From positions 1 to 30,814 of the forward strand of contig JAFVZE010000217.1 of assembly GCA_017508315.1 (NCBI GenBank): DNA of 30,814 nucleotides, in the 5' to 3' direction. A model generated the notes under the pieces. That model had not been told where the DNA came from and did not search any database. It was given only the letters and a program-made list of their open reading frames with translations. This document shows positions 29,978 through 30,814 of the stretch, piece by piece. This stretch comes from Kiritimatiellia bacterium. Its GTDB lineage: Bacteria; Verrucomicrobiota; Kiritimatiellia; RFP12; UBA1067. Each line of letters begins with the position of its first letter. Within the stretch, counting starts at the first letter, position 1. A program made the position numbers and the translations under genes.

Positions 29978-30814
29978 TCAGCACGCTTCGACGGCGTTTC
30001 TGCAGTAGTTCCTGCAGACGCCGACTTCCTTGACGGCGTCAGAACCGGCGGGAATCGCGTATTCGAGTTCAATGTCGCAGGGGATCTCCCATCCTTCACG
30101 CTTCAAAAGCGCCACAAGACCCGTGAGCGGGGTGTCGCCGCATCCGAACGGAAGGTTCTTCCGTCCGCGGACGGCCCGGGTGCGGTCCTTGACATGAATC
30201 GAAACGATGCGGTCACGGTACTTGCGCACCATCGCCAGCGGATCGTCGTCGTTCGCGGCGGTATAGTGCCCGATGTCGAAATTGATCTTTAGACGCTTGG
30301 AATATCCGAGCAGTTTCGAATCGTACGAAACGCTGTTGATCTGAAGATGGTTGTGGAACGCGATGTCAATGCCGTTGCGATCGGCGATGTCCGCGCAGTT
30401 CCGACCGATCTCGCCGAAGAGATTTTCATCCGGCATGACTCCCGGTCCGGGCGGCACCTGCGCATTGCCGAACGGAACCTCGCGGGTGATCGCCGTCGCC
30501 CCGAGAAGATGCGCCACACGGCAATAGTAGTCGTTTTCCTCCCCGGAAATCGTTTTGCCGCCGATGCTGCCGAATTTTAGAATGCGCACTTTGACCCCGG
30601 CGTCCTCGTACAGCCGGCGCAGTTCCTTCCACTTGGATTCGGGAACCGCGAGCCGCTCCTTGAGGACTTTGGCCCGCTCTTCCGGCGTCTTCGGCCACGA
30701 ATTGGAAATGCCGGCGAACGATTCCGCGTCGTTGCACATGAGTTCAACCGAACCGAGACCGGCTTTGACGGCGTACCCGAGAACGTTGAGCGCCCCGCTC
30801 TTCATCGTCCGGAA
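29978..30814 (-). CDS. Sugar phosphate isomerase/epimerase-like TIM-barrel protein (5' end outside window)
   Basis: At least 278 residues of an AP-endonuclease-2-like TIM barrel (xylose isomerase-like). Visible motifs: GLGSVELMCN near the N-terminal side, GATAITREVPFG, the metal-binding region IDIAFHNHLQIN, INFDIGHYTAAND, IVSIHVKDR and CDIELEY. These are the usual His/Asp/Glu ligand positions of sugar isomerases/epimerases. The frame is open through the window edge (FRTM precedes the first internal Met), and the part before residue 1 that normally carries the first strand is missing, so the true start lies beyond 30814. Substrate unknown. Confidence 0.85.
   Translation of the reverse strand, partial: FRTMKSGALNVLGYAVKAGLGSVELMCNDAESFAGISNSWPKTPEERAKVLKERLAVPESKWKELRRLYEDAGVKVRILKFGSIGGKTISGEENDYYCRVAHLLGATAITREVPFGNAQVPPGPGVMPDENLFGEIGRNCADIADRNGIDIAFHNHLQINSVSYDSKLLGYSKRLKINFDIGHYTAANDDDPLAMVRKYRDRIVSIHVKDRTRAVRGRKNLPFGCGDTPLTGLVALLKREGWEIPCDIELEYAIPAGSDAVKEVGVCRNYCRNAVEAC

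Noticed and set aside
1..30814. CRISPR arrays, prophage genes, rRNA genes and riboswitches
   Set aside because: No regular spaced repeats, phage structural or integrase genes, rRNA stretches or known riboswitch cores were seen. The three-copy repeat is too widely spaced and too long to be CRISPR.

Overview
The window looks like a chromosome segment from an uncultured, GC-rich, Gram-negative bacterium of the PVC superphylum, most likely Lentisphaerota or Kiritimatiellota. This is inferred from gene style only: many secreted carbohydrate-active enzymes, an LptE-like outer-membrane lipoprotein, an ExbB/ExbD-TPR-VWA operon and an anaerobic iron-sulfur flavoenzyme set. No marker gene was compared. 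Almost everything is on the minus strand and tightly packed. Start and stop codons overlap (ATGA or GTGA) at eight gene junctions, and a ninth overlaps as TGATG.

Layout, read from high to low coordinate in the direction of transcription. (1) 29978-30814: sugar phosphate isomerase/epimerase-like gene, cut by the window edge. (2) 24479-29670: glycan-degradation cluster of exported enzymes: GH36/GH27-like alpha-galactosidase, GH78-like alpha-L-rhamnosidase and CE7-type acetyl esterase. (3) 20165-24454: NuoE-like, NuoF-like and 2Fe-2S/GltD-like/2x[4Fe-4S] subunits that together resemble a Sporomusa-type (Stn) electron-bifurcating transhydrogenase. (4) 13978-20081: NapH-like membrane iron-sulfur protein fused to a DUF1893 domain, then ExbB, ExbD, a 632-aa TPR protein and a membrane-anchored VWA protein, all translationally coupled. 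(5) 10641-13910: BamD-like TPR protein, LptE-like lipoprotein, stand-alone Lrp/AsnC RAM domain and a cytoplasmic TPR protein. (6) A plus-strand tRNA-Glu(UUC) at 10551-10625. (7) 4190-10493: dprA, ybeY, mnmA, a large secreted glycoside-hydrolase-like protein and a Nudix hydrolase. (8) 8-3887: a Tat-type metallophosphoesterase/PQQ-propeller protein and a sialidase-family lipoprotein.

The most unusual feature is a roughly 240-bp AT-rich repeat present three times (1364-1599, 3898-4136, 29700-29838). Each copy sits immediately upstream of, and pointing into, a gene for an exported protein: the sialidase, the metallophosphoesterase/PQQ protein and the alpha-galactosidase. Each copy carries the same sigma70-like promoter (TTGACG, 18 bp, extended -10) and the same hairpin in the predicted 5' UTR. 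In the first copy the repeat is followed by a 42-codon ORF that is clearly the N-terminus of a DEAD-box RNA helicase, including its Q motif. The helicase stop codon overlaps the sialidase start as ATGA. The simplest reading is that the repeat is the promoter and leader of a DEAD-box helicase gene located elsewhere, copied in front of unrelated genes as a ready-made expression cassette and in one case carrying the start of the helicase with it.
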